Of a DNA stretch of 64,000 bases, positions 7,738 through 15,866 are shown in pieces. Below the pieces are notes generated by a model. That model was not told the DNA's origin and made no database searches. It saw only the letters and a program-made list of their open reading frames with translations. The stretch's first letter is position 1; each line of letters starts with the position of its first letter. Source of the DNA: Streptomyces capitiformicae (GTDB lineage: Bacteria; Actinomycetota; Actinomycetes; Streptomycetales; Streptomycetaceae); the NCBI RefSeq assembly GCF_002214185.1, contig NZ_CP022161.1, forward strand, positions 5,959,486-6,023,485, given 5' to 3'. The position numbers were made by a program, and so were the translations under genes.

Positions 7738-9009
7738 ATGGCCGCTGAAGCGCTCGTCCGCCTGGCCGAGGAACGTGTGGACCACCGCTTCAAGGGCCTC
7801 CCGCCGGACGCCGACGGCCTGACGGTGGCCGAGCTCGCCGGTCAGCGGCGGAATCTGTTCACCGGTGGGTTCACCACGCCGGTGCTCGCGCTGTCCGCCG
7901 AGCGGCTGGAGCACAACCTGGCGCTGATGGAGACGTACGCGGTGCGTCACGGGCTGTCCTTCGCCCCGCACGGGAAGACGTCCATGGCGCCGCAGTTGTT
8001 CTGGCGGCAGATCGAGCGGGGGGCGTGGGGGATCACCCTCGCCGTGCCCCATCAGGTGCGTGTGGCGCGGGAGTTCGGCATTCAGCGGGTGTTCCTCGCC
8101 AATGAGGCCGTGGACGCGGTGGCGCTGCGCTGGATCGCCGGCGAGCTGGCCGCCGATCCGTCGTTCCGGTTCGTCTGTTACGTCGACTCCGTGCGGGGTG
8201 TGGAGTTGATGGACGCGGCGCTTCGGGGTTCCGCTCGTCCGGTGGATGTGGTGGTGGAGCTGGCGGCGGGTGAGGGCGCGCGGACCGGGGTTCGTACGGA
8301 GGCCGAGTGCGCGGCCGTCGCGGACGCGGTGGCGGGGGTCGGCACGCTGCGGCTCGTGGGGGTGGCCGGGTACGAGGGTGAGGTGCCGGACGCGGATCCG
8401 GCGCGTGTGCGGGCCTGGCTGCGGCGGCTCGTCGGTCTGGCCGTCGACTTCGACAAGGCGGGGCGGTTCGCTGGGCTGGAGGAGGTGGTGGTGAGTGCGG
8501 GCGGTAGTGCGTGGTTCGATGCCGTGGCCGAGGTGTTCGGTGAGATTCCCGAACTGTCCGTATCTGTACGGAAGTTGCTGCGGTCGGGGGCTTATGTCTC
8601 GCACGATGTCGGGCACTACCGGCGGGTGACCCCGTTCAACCGGGTTCCCGAGGAGGGTGCCCTGGAGTCCGCCTTCCGGCTCTGGGCCCAGGTGGTCTCC
8701 CGCCCGTCCGGCGAGCAGGCATTCGCCAACGCCGGCAAGCGCGACGCCGCGTACGACCTCGATCTGCCGGTGGTGGAGGTGGTGCGGGATGTCGGTACGG
8801 GTGCGGTTCGGCACGCGGAGGGGATCGCGGTGACCTCCCTCTCCGACCAGCACGCGTGGCTGCGTACGGCGGCGGGGGCCGAGCTGTCGGTCGGGGACTG
8901 GGTGGGGCTGGGGCTGTCGCATCCGTGCACGTCGTTCGACAAGTGGCAGCTGATTCCGGTGGTGGAGGGCGACGGGACGGTCGTGGAGTACGTCCGCACG
9001 TTCTTCTGA
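7738..9009 (+). CDS. PLP-dependent D-threonine aldolase/D-serine dehydratase-like enzyme (amino acid deaminase)
   Basis: 423 residues. The fold-type III (alanine racemase-like) start contains TPVLALSAERLEHNLALMET and SFAPHGKTSMAPQL, where the Lys of HGKT forms the PLP Schiff base. Late metal-binding residues are seen as the His of SDQHAWL and the His-x-Cys of GLSHPCTSFDKW, as in zinc-dependent D-serine dehydratases. Such enzymes cleave or deaminate D-3-hydroxy amino acids. The ATG at 7738 follows AGGGAGG. The next gene makes a D-amino-acid deacylase, so the two enzymes could act in series: free the D-amino acid, then deaminate it, with RidA clearing the imine. Confidence 0.82.
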   Translation: MAAEALVRLAEERVDHRFKGLPPDADGLTVAELAGQRRNLFTGGFTTPVLALSAERLEHNLALMETYAVRHGLSFAPHGKTSMAPQLFWRQIERGAWGITLAVPHQVRVAREFGIQRVFLANEAVDAVALRWIAGELAADPSFRFVCYVDSVRGVELMDAALRGSARPVDVVVELAAGEGARTGVRTEAECAAVADAVAGVGTLRLVGVAGYEGEVPDADPARVRAWLRRLVGLAVDFDKAGRFAGLEEVVVSAGGSAWFDAVAEVFGEIPELSVSVRKLLRSGAYVSHDVGHYRRVTPFNRVPEEGALESAFRLWAQVVSRPSGEQAFANAGKRDAAYDLDLPVVEVVRDVGTGAVRHAEGIAVTSLSDQHAWLRTAAGAELSVGDWVGLGLSHPCTSFDKWQLIPVVEGDGTVVEYVRTFF

Positions 9010-9050
9010 GAGGTCTCCGCGAGCGGGCGGAGCCCGGAAAGGTGGCAGCA

Positions 9051-10670
9051 GTGGACCTGGTCTTCCGTGACGCCGAGGTCGTCGACGGCTCCGGCGCCCC
9101 CTCCTACCGCGCCGATGTCGTCGTCAAGGACGGCAGGGTCGCCTGCATCGTCAAGGAGGCCGCCGCGGCGGGGTGTCAGCGGCCCGGCGCGGGGCGCGTG
9201 ATCGACGCCGAGGGGCTCGTCCTCGCCCCCGGGTTCATCGACATGCACGCGCACAGCGACCTCGCTCTGCTGCGCGACCCGGACCACAGTGCCAAGGTGG
9301 CGCAGGGGGTCACCCTGGAGATCATCGGGCAGGACGGGCTGTCGTACGCGCCGGTCGACGAGCGGACGCTCGGCGAGGTGCGGCGGGCGATCACCGGGTG
9401 GAACGGGTACGGGGAGGACATCGACTTCAGTTGGCGGTCGGTCGGCGAGTACCTGGACCGGCTCGACCACGGCTTCGACGGCGAGGGTATCGCCGTGAAC
9501 GCCGCGTACCTCGTCCCGCAGGGCACCGTACGGATGCTGGCGGTGGGGTGGGAGGACCGGGAGGCCACGCCTCAGGAGCTGGACCGTATGCGGGAGTTGG
9601 TGGCGACGGGGATGCGGGAGGGCGCCGTCGGCATGTCGTCGGGGCTGACCTACACGCCGGGCATGTACGCCAAGGACGCCGAACTCACCGAGCTGTGCCG
9701 GGTGGTCGCCGGATACGGCGGCTACTACTGCCCGCACCACCGCTCGTACGGGGCGGGCGCGCTCCAGGCATACGAGGAGATGGTCGCCCTGACGCGGGAG
9801 GCCGGCTGCGCCCTGCACCTGGCCCACGCCACCATGAACTTCGGCGTCAACAAGGGCCGGGCCCCGGAGCTGCTCACCCTCCTCGACGAGGCGCTGGACG
9901 CCGGAGCCGACATCACCCTCGACACGTATCCGTACACCCCGGGCTGCACCACCCTGGTGGCACTGCTGCCCAGCTGGGCGAGCGAGGGCGGGCCGGAGGC
10001 GATCCTGGCGCGGCTGGAGGACGCGGACACGGCCGTACGGATCCGGCACCACCTGGAGGTGGTGGGGGCCGACGGGTGTCACGGGGTGCCGGTCGAGTGG
10101 GACACCATCGAGATCTCGGGGGTCTCCGATCCGGCGCTGGCGTCGTACGTCGGGAAGACCGTGCGGCAGTCGGCCGACGCGCGGGGCGAGGAGCCCTGGG
10201 TCACCGCGCGTCGGCTGCTCGTCGAGGACCGGCTGGGGTCGACGATCCTCCAGCACGTCGGGCACGAGGAGAACGTACGGGCGATCATGCGCCACCGGGT
10301 GCACACCGGCGGCTCGGACGGCATCCTGCGCGGCGACAAGCCCCATCCCCGCGCGTACGGGACGTTCCCGCACTATCTCAGCCGGTACGTACGGGAGTTG
10401 GGCGTGCTGTCGCTGGAGGAGTGCGTCGCCCACCTCACGTCGCGGCCCGCCACCCGGCTGCGGCTGCCCGACCGGGGGCTCGTGCGGGAGGGGTACCGCG
10501 CGGACCTCGTTCTCTTCGACCCGGCGACGGTCGCCGCCGGGTCGACGTACGAGGCCCCGCGCACCCTGCCCACCGGCATTCCGTACGTCCTCGTCGACGG
10601 CCGTTTCGTCATCGAGGACGGGCGGCGGACGGACGTACTGGCGGGCCGGGCGATCCGCAGGGCGGGCTAG
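9051..10670 (+). CDS. N-acyl-D-amino-acid deacylase (D-aminoacylase)
   Basis: 539 residues of the amidohydrolase superfamily. A small N-terminal beta-sandwich (VDLVFRDAEVVDGSG) leads to the metal site GFIDMHAHSDLALL. Further ligands fit YYCPHHRSYG, LHLAHATMNF and HTGGSDGILRG (metal-binding/catalytic Asp). D-aminoacylases hydrolyse N-acyl-D-amino acids to the free D-amino acid. The GTG at 9051 has AGGTGG 5 bases upstream; a GTG at 9042 is an alternative. It lies 41 bases after the PLP enzyme and is surely co-transcribed with it. It ends 9 bases from the convergent protease gene. Confidence 0.88.
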   Translation: MDLVFRDAEVVDGSGAPSYRADVVVKDGRVACIVKEAAAAGCQRPGAGRVIDAEGLVLAPGFIDMHAHSDLALLRDPDHSAKVAQGVTLEIIGQDGLSYAPVDERTLGEVRRAITGWNGYGEDIDFSWRSVGEYLDRLDHGFDGEGIAVNAAYLVPQGTVRMLAVGWEDREATPQELDRMRELVATGMREGAVGMSSGLTYTPGMYAKDAELTELCRVVAGYGGYYCPHHRSYGAGALQAYEEMVALTREAGCALHLAHATMNFGVNKGRAPELLTLLDEALDAGADITLDTYPYTPGCTTLVALLPSWASEGGPEAILARLEDADTAVRIRHHLEVVGADGCHGVPVEWDTIEISGVSDPALASYVGKTVRQSADARGEEPWVTARRLLVEDRLGSTILQHVGHEENVRAIMRHRVHTGGSDGILRGDKPHPRAYGTFPHYLSRYVRELGVLSLEECVAHLTSRPATRLRLPDRGLVREGYRADLVLFDPATVAAGSTYEAPRTLPTGIPYVLVDGRFVIEDGRRTDVLAGRAIRRAG

Positions 10671-10679
10671 GAGTGCCGT

Positions 10680-11603
10680 CTACGGCTTGGGGAGTATGCA
10701 GCCGCTGCGGGTGAGGTCGAGCTTGTTGTCCACGCCGAAGCAGGCCGGGACGTGCCAGGTCTGCTGGGCGTAGTTGATGCCCCGGCGGACGGTCACGGTG
10801 CCGTTCGCGTCGACCTCGCAGGGGTTGTTGACGGTGCAGCGCGCGCCGTCCTCGTTGCCCGTGTTGTTGACGCCGACGACCTTGTTGGTGGCGGCGTCGA
10901 CGACCGGGGAACCCGAGGTGCCGCCGATGGTGTTGCAGGCGGAGGTGTAACGGATCGAGTCCTTCCAGGTCCAGTCACCCTCCTTCAGGCGGTACGCGAA
11001 CCCGTCGACGTCGCAGCTGTAGATCCGCTTCCAGTACCCGGAGACGACGCTGATGTCCGTGCCGGCGGCGGGGCGCGTGGTGTCGTACATCAGCGCGTCG
11101 ATGCCGTACGAGCTCTTGATCTGCGCGTACGTGGTGGTGAGCTGGTACAGCGCCATGTCCGTGTCGGTCATCGTGCCGTACGCGATCTTGCTGGCGCGGA
11201 GGGTGCCGACGCGGGTGCCCGCGGAGTTGAGCAGGCCGAAGGTGCGAGTGGAGGCCCGGTCGACGATGACCTGGCCGGGGGTCGGGAAGCCGGTCTCCAG
11301 ACAGTGGCCGTTGGTCATCACCAGGGCCGGGTCGTTGTCCTCGGAGGCGGGCATCCGGACGACGGAGCCGGAGCAGTTGCTGAGCGAGACGGTGCCGGCG
11401 AAGTTCACGGCCTGGACGCTGGGGCCGGCCAGGACGCCGTTCACCAGGGAGGTCGCGGTCTCGACCACACTGCCCGCCGCCATACTCCCGGCCTCGGCCG
11501 ACTTTCCCGGCGCGAACGCGGCATCCGGCGCCGCGAACGCGGGCGCCGCACCCGTCCCGGTGATCACCAGGGCCGACAGCGCGGCTACGAGAGGCTTTCT
11601 CAT
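10680..11603 (-). CDS. Secreted trypsin-like serine protease
   Basis: 307 residues with a signal peptide (MRKPLVAALSALVITGTGAA then PAFA). The chymotrypsin-fold triad is readable: His in ALVMTNGHCLETG, Asp in MTDTDMALYQL, Ser in GGTSGSPVVDA. Several Cys residues (SNCSGS, SCDVDG, ARCTVNNPC, ACFG, SGCILP) suggest disulfides, as expected outside the cell. The ATG at 11603 has GAGGGG 8 bases upstream. Three 9-bp direct repeats precede it (11623-11649). The longer upstream frame is rich in Pro/Arg and non-coding. Confidence 0.88.
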   Translation of the reverse strand: MRKPLVAALSALVITGTGAAPAFAAPDAAFAPGKSAEAGSMAAGSVVETATSLVNGVLAGPSVQAVNFAGTVSLSNCSGSVVRMPASEDNDPALVMTNGHCLETGFPTPGQVIVDRASTRTFGLLNSAGTRVGTLRASKIAYGTMTDTDMALYQLTTTYAQIKSSYGIDALMYDTTRPAAGTDISVVSGYWKRIYSCDVDGFAYRLKEGDWTWKDSIRYTSACNTIGGTSGSPVVDAATNKVVGVNNTGNEDGARCTVNNPCEVDANGTVTVRRGINYAQQTWHVPACFGVDNKLDLTRSGCILPKP

Positions 11604-11622
11604 GTGGGGGTCCCCTCTTGCG

Positions 11623-11649
11623 ACATGAGTGACGTGAGTGACATGAGTG
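11623..11649 (-). repeat. Three 9-bp direct repeats upstream of the protease gene
   Basis: ACATGAGTG, ACGTGAGTG and ACATGAGTG follow each other without a gap, 20 bases before the protease start codon (complement read: CACTCATGT). Tandem 9-mers this close to a start could be an operator. No regulator is linked. Confidence 0.55.
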
Positions 11650-11781
11650 ACGGAAGATCTTCCCGTCACGCAGTTTGTCATGCGCATTGTGAGGGCCCCG
11701 TGAGGGCGGAGCAAGGAGTTGGTTCCGGCCGGGGATCTTCGGCCACTGGGGGGGAGTTGAGGGACAGGGGGGCAGGTAGGG

Positions 11782-12513
11782 CTACTTGGGCCCCTTCGTC
11801 GCCCCTTGCCCCTGGCCCTGGTTGCCGCCGGAGTTGCCTCGGGTCGGGCCGGTCGCGGCGGTGGAGGAGGGTGAGGGGGACGGAGTCGCGGAGGGAGCCT
11901 CGGTCGAGGTCGAGGTCGAGGGGTTGGGGGCGGCGGCGGACGCGGTCGAGCCCTCGGAGGGGGCGCCCGAGGAAGCGGTGGGCGGTGTCGCGTCCGACGT
12001 ACCCGAGGAGTCGCCCGCGGACGGGGAGGCCGCGTCCGGGGCGCCGGAGCGGTCGCCGGCCGTGGCGGAGTTCCGGGGCGTGGGGGCACTCGGGTCCACC
12101 TGGTCCTCCGAGGAGCCGAGACCGGCGAGCCCCGCCACCGCCACACCCACGAGCACGGCCGCGCCGATGCCGCCCGCGACGAGGACGCCCCGCCGCCGCG
12201 CCCGACGCCGACCGAGCGTGGCGCGCCGACCGCCGGCCGGACGAGCACGCCGCCCTACCGCGTCCGGGCCGCCCTCCGCACCCCGGTCACTCGAGACAGA
12301 CGTATATGAGGCACCGCCCTCCCCTGCGGGATCCAGCCCGCCGCTCGGGATCTCGTCCAGTTGAACGGTGTCGTCGTAGGCGTTCTGCCAGCCGTGTGCG
12401 GCTGCCGGGTCTCTGAAGTGCTCGTAGGCGGGTGTCGAGGCGGCGTCGCCGTACGGGTAGTACACGTTCGGCGCCCCCTGGAGGTCGCCACCATCCGGGT
12501 CCACCCCACTCAT
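11782..12513 (-). CDS. Single-pass membrane protein with a long Ser/Pro/Thr-rich extracellular tail
   Basis: 243 residues. The N-terminal part is cytoplasmic and acidic (NVYYPYGDAA, DDTVQLDEIP). It is followed by an Arg-rich stop (RRATLGRRRARRRG) and one hydrophobic helix (VLVAGGIGAAVLVGVAVAGL), then about 110 residues made almost only of Ser, Ala, Pro, Thr and Gly. No enzymatic motif is visible. The start at 12513 was preferred to 12531 because GAGGTG lies 6 bases upstream. Function unknown; the layout suggests a cell-surface or stress-linked membrane protein. Confidence 0.7.
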   Translation of the reverse strand: MSGVDPDGGDLQGAPNVYYPYGDAASTPAYEHFRDPAAAHGWQNAYDDTVQLDEIPSGGLDPAGEGGASYTSVSSDRGAEGGPDAVGRRARPAGGRRATLGRRRARRRGVLVAGGIGAAVLVGVAVAGLAGLGSSEDQVDPSAPTPRNSATAGDRSGAPDAASPSAGDSSGTSDATPPTASSGAPSEGSTASAAAPNPSTSTSTEAPSATPSPSPSSTAATGPTRGNSGGNQGQGQGATKGPK

Positions 12514-12714
12514 CCGATTCACCTCATTCATCCCGCTTCGTCACCCTTGTGTCGTACGCCCTGTGGCCATGTGGGGGCAGGCCGGATCTGGAGGCGGATT
12601 CTAGAGAGGAGTGGGACTACGGGGACAGCGGGGGCGCATTTCGGCGCATAGCGAACGTCTCACGTGGTGGAAAACACGGCCCGGAAAGCGTTACCGGGCC
12701 GTAAGCTCACGGAC

Positions 12715-13926
12715 ATGCAGGTGATCCAGTCGACCAAGCTCGCCAACGTCTGTTACGAGATCCGGGGCCCGGTGCTCGAGGAGGCGATGCGGCTTGAGGC
12801 GGCGGGGCATCGCATCCTCAAGCTGAACACCGGCAATCCGGCCGCCTTCGGCTTCGAATGCCCGCCGGAGATCCTGGAGGACATCCTCCGCAACGTGTCG
12901 ACGTCGCACGGCTACGGCGACGCGAAGGGACTGCTGGCCGCGCGCCGGGCGGTCGTCATGCACAACCAGACCCTGGGCATCGAGACGGACGTCGAACACG
13001 TCTTCATCGGCAACGGCGCCTCCGAGCTGATCGTGATGGCGATGCAGGCTCTGCTCGACGACGGCGACGAGGTCCTCGTACCGTCACCGGACTATCCGCT
13101 GTGGACGGCGGCGGTCTCCCTCTCCGGCGGTACGGCCGTGCACTACCGCTGCGACGAGCAGTCCGACTGGATGCCGGACCTCGCGGACGTGGAGCGGAAG
13201 GTCACCGACCGCACCAAGGCGATCGTCATCATCAACCCGAACAACCCGACGGGTGCGGTGTACGACGAGGAGATGATCCGCGGCCTGACGGACATCGCTC
13301 GCCGCCACAACCTCCTTGTCTGCTCGGACGAGATCTACGACAAGATCCTCTACGACGGCGCCACGCACACCCCCACGGCGGCGGTCGCCCCGGATCTGCT
13401 GACGCTGACGTTCAACGGCATGTCGAAGGCGTACCGGGTGGCGGGCTACCGGGTCGGCTGGGTCGCGATCTCGGGCCCGCGCGCGCACGCGGATTCATAC
13501 ATCGAGGGCCTGACGATCCTGGCGAACATGCGGCTGTGCGCGAACATGCCAGGGCAGCACGGGGTGGTCGCCGCGCTCAGCGGGCGGCAGACGATCAACG
13601 ATCTGGTGTTGCCGGGCGGGCGTCTGAAGGAGCAGCGGGATGTCGCGTACGAGCTGCTGACGCAGATCCCGGGGGTGACGTGTGTGAAGCCGAAGGGGGC
13701 GCTGTATCTGTTCCCGCGGCTGGACCCGCAGGTCTTCAAGATCAAGGACGACCGGCAGATGGTCCTGGACCTGCTACGACAGGAGAAGATCATGGTCGTC
13801 CAGGGCACGGGCTTCAACTGGACCGAGCCCGACCACTTCCGGGTGGTGACCCTGCCGACGGTCGGGGACCTGCGCTCGGCGATCACACGGATCGGGAACT
13901 TCCTGGACGGGTACAGCCAGCCATAG
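12715..13926 (+). CDS. alaA: AlaA-type alanine aminotransferase (fold-type I PLP enzyme)
   Basis: 403 residues, the size of E. coli AlaA. The N terminus QVIQSTKLANVCYEIRGPVL and LNTGNPAAFGF match this subfamily. The PLP site has INPNNPTGAVYDEEM, CSDEIYDKILYD and FNGMSKAYRVAGYRVGW, where the Lys binds PLP and the late Arg is the phosphate ligand. It converts pyruvate and glutamate to alanine and 2-oxoglutarate in the cytoplasm. The start at 12715 has almost no ribosome site, so the message may be leaderless or weakly translated. No operon partner. Confidence 0.88.
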   Translation: MQVIQSTKLANVCYEIRGPVLEEAMRLEAAGHRILKLNTGNPAAFGFECPPEILEDILRNVSTSHGYGDAKGLLAARRAVVMHNQTLGIETDVEHVFIGNGASELIVMAMQALLDDGDEVLVPSPDYPLWTAAVSLSGGTAVHYRCDEQSDWMPDLADVERKVTDRTKAIVIINPNNPTGAVYDEEMIRGLTDIARRHNLLVCSDEIYDKILYDGATHTPTAAVAPDLLTLTFNGMSKAYRVAGYRVGWVAISGPRAHADSYIEGLTILANMRLCANMPGQHGVVAALSGRQTINDLVLPGGRLKEQRDVAYELLTQIPGVTCVKPKGALYLFPRLDPQVFKIKDDRQMVLDLLRQEKIMVVQGTGFNWTEPDHFRVVTLPTVGDLRSAITRIGNFLDGYSQP

Positions 13927-13989
13927 CGCTGCCCGACCTGGCCGAGGCCATGGTGCGGGGACTTCAAAGCTTTCGGACTTCACTCAACT

Positions 13990-14004
13990 TTAGACGGAAT
14001 CTAA
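13990..14004. promoter_or_regulatory. Small inverted repeat, possible operator
   Basis: TTAGA-CGGAA-TCTAA, a perfect 5-bp inverted repeat in an AT-richer patch 36 bases before the 14041 gene. TAGGCT follows directly. It loosely recalls Fur-type boxes but matches no consensus well enough to name a regulator. Confidence 0.4.
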
Positions 14005-14040
14005 GGTAGGCTGGTCTTCCGAGAGCTTGGAGGCCATCCC

Positions 14041-14472
14041 ATGTACGAACCGATCCGCACCAAGTCGGTCCACAACACGATGGCCGGCACCACCTCCTCC
14101 GACTTCCCTCACCGTTCGCGTGAGGAAGAGCTGGACATCCAGCTCGCGGGTCATCTGGCGGCGCTGCTGGCCGTGACCGACGAGCTTCGTGCGCTGACGC
14201 CCTCCGCCGACCTGGACACGGCCGCCGAGCGGCTGATCCAGCAGGTGACCCGGCTGCGGGACGGGCGCCGTCCCGCCCGGTCGTCGGGTGCCGCGGCCGT
14301 CCATGAGCCGGATGCGGCCGCCGCGCTGCACCGCCGCGCGCATGCCCTCGCTGGGCGAGCCCTCGTCGTCGCCGCGTCGCGTGCCGACACCGGGGCCGCG
14401 ATCCTGGCGGCGGAGCGCATGGACGCGCATTCCGCTGCGCTGGCTCCCGCTCCTGCTCCCGCTCCCGCCTGA
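14041..14472 (+). CDS. Small protein of unknown function, Ala-rich
   Basis: 143 residues beginning MYEPIRTKSVHNTMAG. The middle (REEELDIQLAGHLAALLAVT then DELRALTPSADLD) is predicted helical. The C-terminal third is Ala-rich (RRAHALAGRALVVAASRADT) and ends in a PAPAPAPA run. GGAGG lies 7 bases before the ATG. No signal peptide, membrane helix or catalytic motif. The well-formed upstream repeat suggests it is regulated. I do not recognise a function. Confidence 0.7.
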   Translation: MYEPIRTKSVHNTMAGTTSSDFPHRSREEELDIQLAGHLAALLAVTDELRALTPSADLDTAAERLIQQVTRLRDGRRPARSSGAAAVHEPDAAAALHRRAHALAGRALVVAASRADTGAAILAAERMDAHSAALAPAPAPAPA

Positions 14473-14524
14473 GAGCTCGGTCCCGTTCGTTCGTTGGCGC
14501 GTGCGGGTTGTGGTGGGCTGGTCG

Positions 14525-14589
14525 CGCAGTTCCCCGCGCCCCTAAGACATGGGGGCACCCCTGGCTTTTAAGGGGCGCGGGGAACTGCG
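14525..14589. terminator. Long Streptomyces inverted repeat, probable terminator
   Basis: A perfect 19-bp inverted repeat: CGCAGTTCCCCGCGCCCCT at 14525-14543 and its complement at 14571-14589, with a 27-base centre. It follows the 14041 gene and belongs to the same family as 2800-2840. Nothing else is recognisable between 14473 and 14771. Confidence 0.75.
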
Positions 14590-14771
14590 TGAGCAACCCC
14601 CTACAACCCGCACGTACGAACACACCGGCACCCCCCTCCCCCCCCACCCCCCACCCACCCCGCCGACCCAAGCGGAGCATCCCTTTCCGGTTGTGTTCCG
14701 GGACCGCCGCTTCACCCGGTGTTCATCGGCGACAGCCGGGAACGTTGGGTTCCGGGAGCACGCTCACCGAT

Positions 14772-15845
14772 GTGAGACGTATCGCTGGAATCGTCCTTGC
14801 TGTTCTGCTGATCGGCGGCGTGGTGGCAGCCGTCGTGGCGGGGCGCGAAACAGAGGACAAGGGCACGGCAACGAAGACCGTGCGTGGTGTGATCGGGTCG
14901 GAGAAGGCCGAGTTCTTCGCCGATCCCGAGGTGGTGAAGGCCCTGGCCGCCGAGGGCTACACCGTGAAGACGGAGACGTCGGGTTCCTGGGCCATGGAGG
15001 GGCTGGACCTGAAGGGGTACGACTTCGCGTTCCCCTCCAGCAAGGCGCCCGCCGATGAGCTGGCCGCCAAGTACGACGTACGCGAACCGTTGCCCCGCCC
15101 CTTCTACTCGCCCCTCGTCGTGGTCACCCACAAGAGGGCCGCGAAGGTGCTCCAGCTCAACGGGCTGGCCTCGCTCGACCAGAGCCGCGGCGTCCTCGAC
15201 ATGGCCGCGTATCTCAAGGCCGCCGAGGGCGAGAGGACGTGGCAGGACCTCAAGGGCGCGGAGAAGCACGGCGAGTTGAGCGGGCTGCTCTACATCTCCT
15301 CCACCGACCCGACCACCTCCAACTCCGGCGCGCTGTACCTCGCCGCCGCCTCCAACGTCGCCAACAAGGGGCGGGTGGTCGCGAGTGAGAAGGAGCTGAC
15401 GGACACCGCGCCCCTCATGCACGATCTGATCAGCGTCCAGGGCGCTCAGCAGACGAGCACGGACGCGGCGTTCCGCGACTTCGTCAGCGGCGTCGGCAAT
15501 CCGCTCGTCCTCGTCTACGAGTCGCAGGTCGCCTCCCTGCTGGCGCAGGGCCAGAGCGTCGACGACCTGGTCGTCCTCTACCCGGACACCACGGTCCACA
15601 GCGACCACACCGTCGTCCCGGTCACGGACGAGGGCCGGGCGCTCGGTGAACTGCTGGGCGCGGACCCGGAGTTGCGGAAGCTGGCCGCCAAGCACGGGTT
15701 CCGGCCGCAGGGGGCGGCCACCGAGTTCACGGCGGCGACGGCGAAGCACACCACCTATCTGATGCAGAAGCTGACCGTCCGGCAGGCGCCCGTGCCCACC
15801 TCCGAGGTGCTGCACGAGATGGCGCGCCGGGCCCGGGGCCAGTAG
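14772..15845 (+). CDS. Membrane-anchored substrate-binding-like protein
   Basis: 357 residues. One N-terminal hydrophobic helix (VLAVLLIGGVVAAVVAG) anchors an extracellular domain that looks like a type-II periplasmic binding protein: RGVIGSEKAEFFADPEV, YDFAFPSSKAPADEL, ISSTDPTTSNSGALYLAAAS. It is fused to no transporter and no permease gene is nearby. It starts the TelA/VWA locus, and the VWA lipoprotein at 17042 has the same binding-protein fold and the same S(N)SG phrase (RSNSGFSTL), so the two may sense the same ligand. The GTG at 14772 is a best guess; the ribosome site is poor. Confidence 0.72.
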   Translation: MRRIAGIVLAVLLIGGVVAAVVAGRETEDKGTATKTVRGVIGSEKAEFFADPEVVKALAAEGYTVKTETSGSWAMEGLDLKGYDFAFPSSKAPADELAAKYDVREPLPRPFYSPLVVVTHKRAAKVLQLNGLASLDQSRGVLDMAAYLKAAEGERTWQDLKGAEKHGELSGLLYISSTDPTTSNSGALYLAAASNVANKGRVVASEKELTDTAPLMHDLISVQGAQQTSTDAAFRDFVSGVGNPLVLVYESQVASLLAQGQSVDDLVVLYPDTTVHSDHTVVPVTDEGRALGELLGADPELRKLAAKHGFRPQGAATEFTAATAKHTTYLMQKLTVRQAPVPTSEVLHEMARRARGQ

Positions 15846-15866
15846 GACAACGGGGGATCACCACAT

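Noticed and set aside
14000..14018. DmdR-type iron box (TTAGGTTAGGCTAACCTAA) before the 14041 gene
   Set aside because: Only the TAGGCT core and a few bases agree; the symmetric partner is absent.
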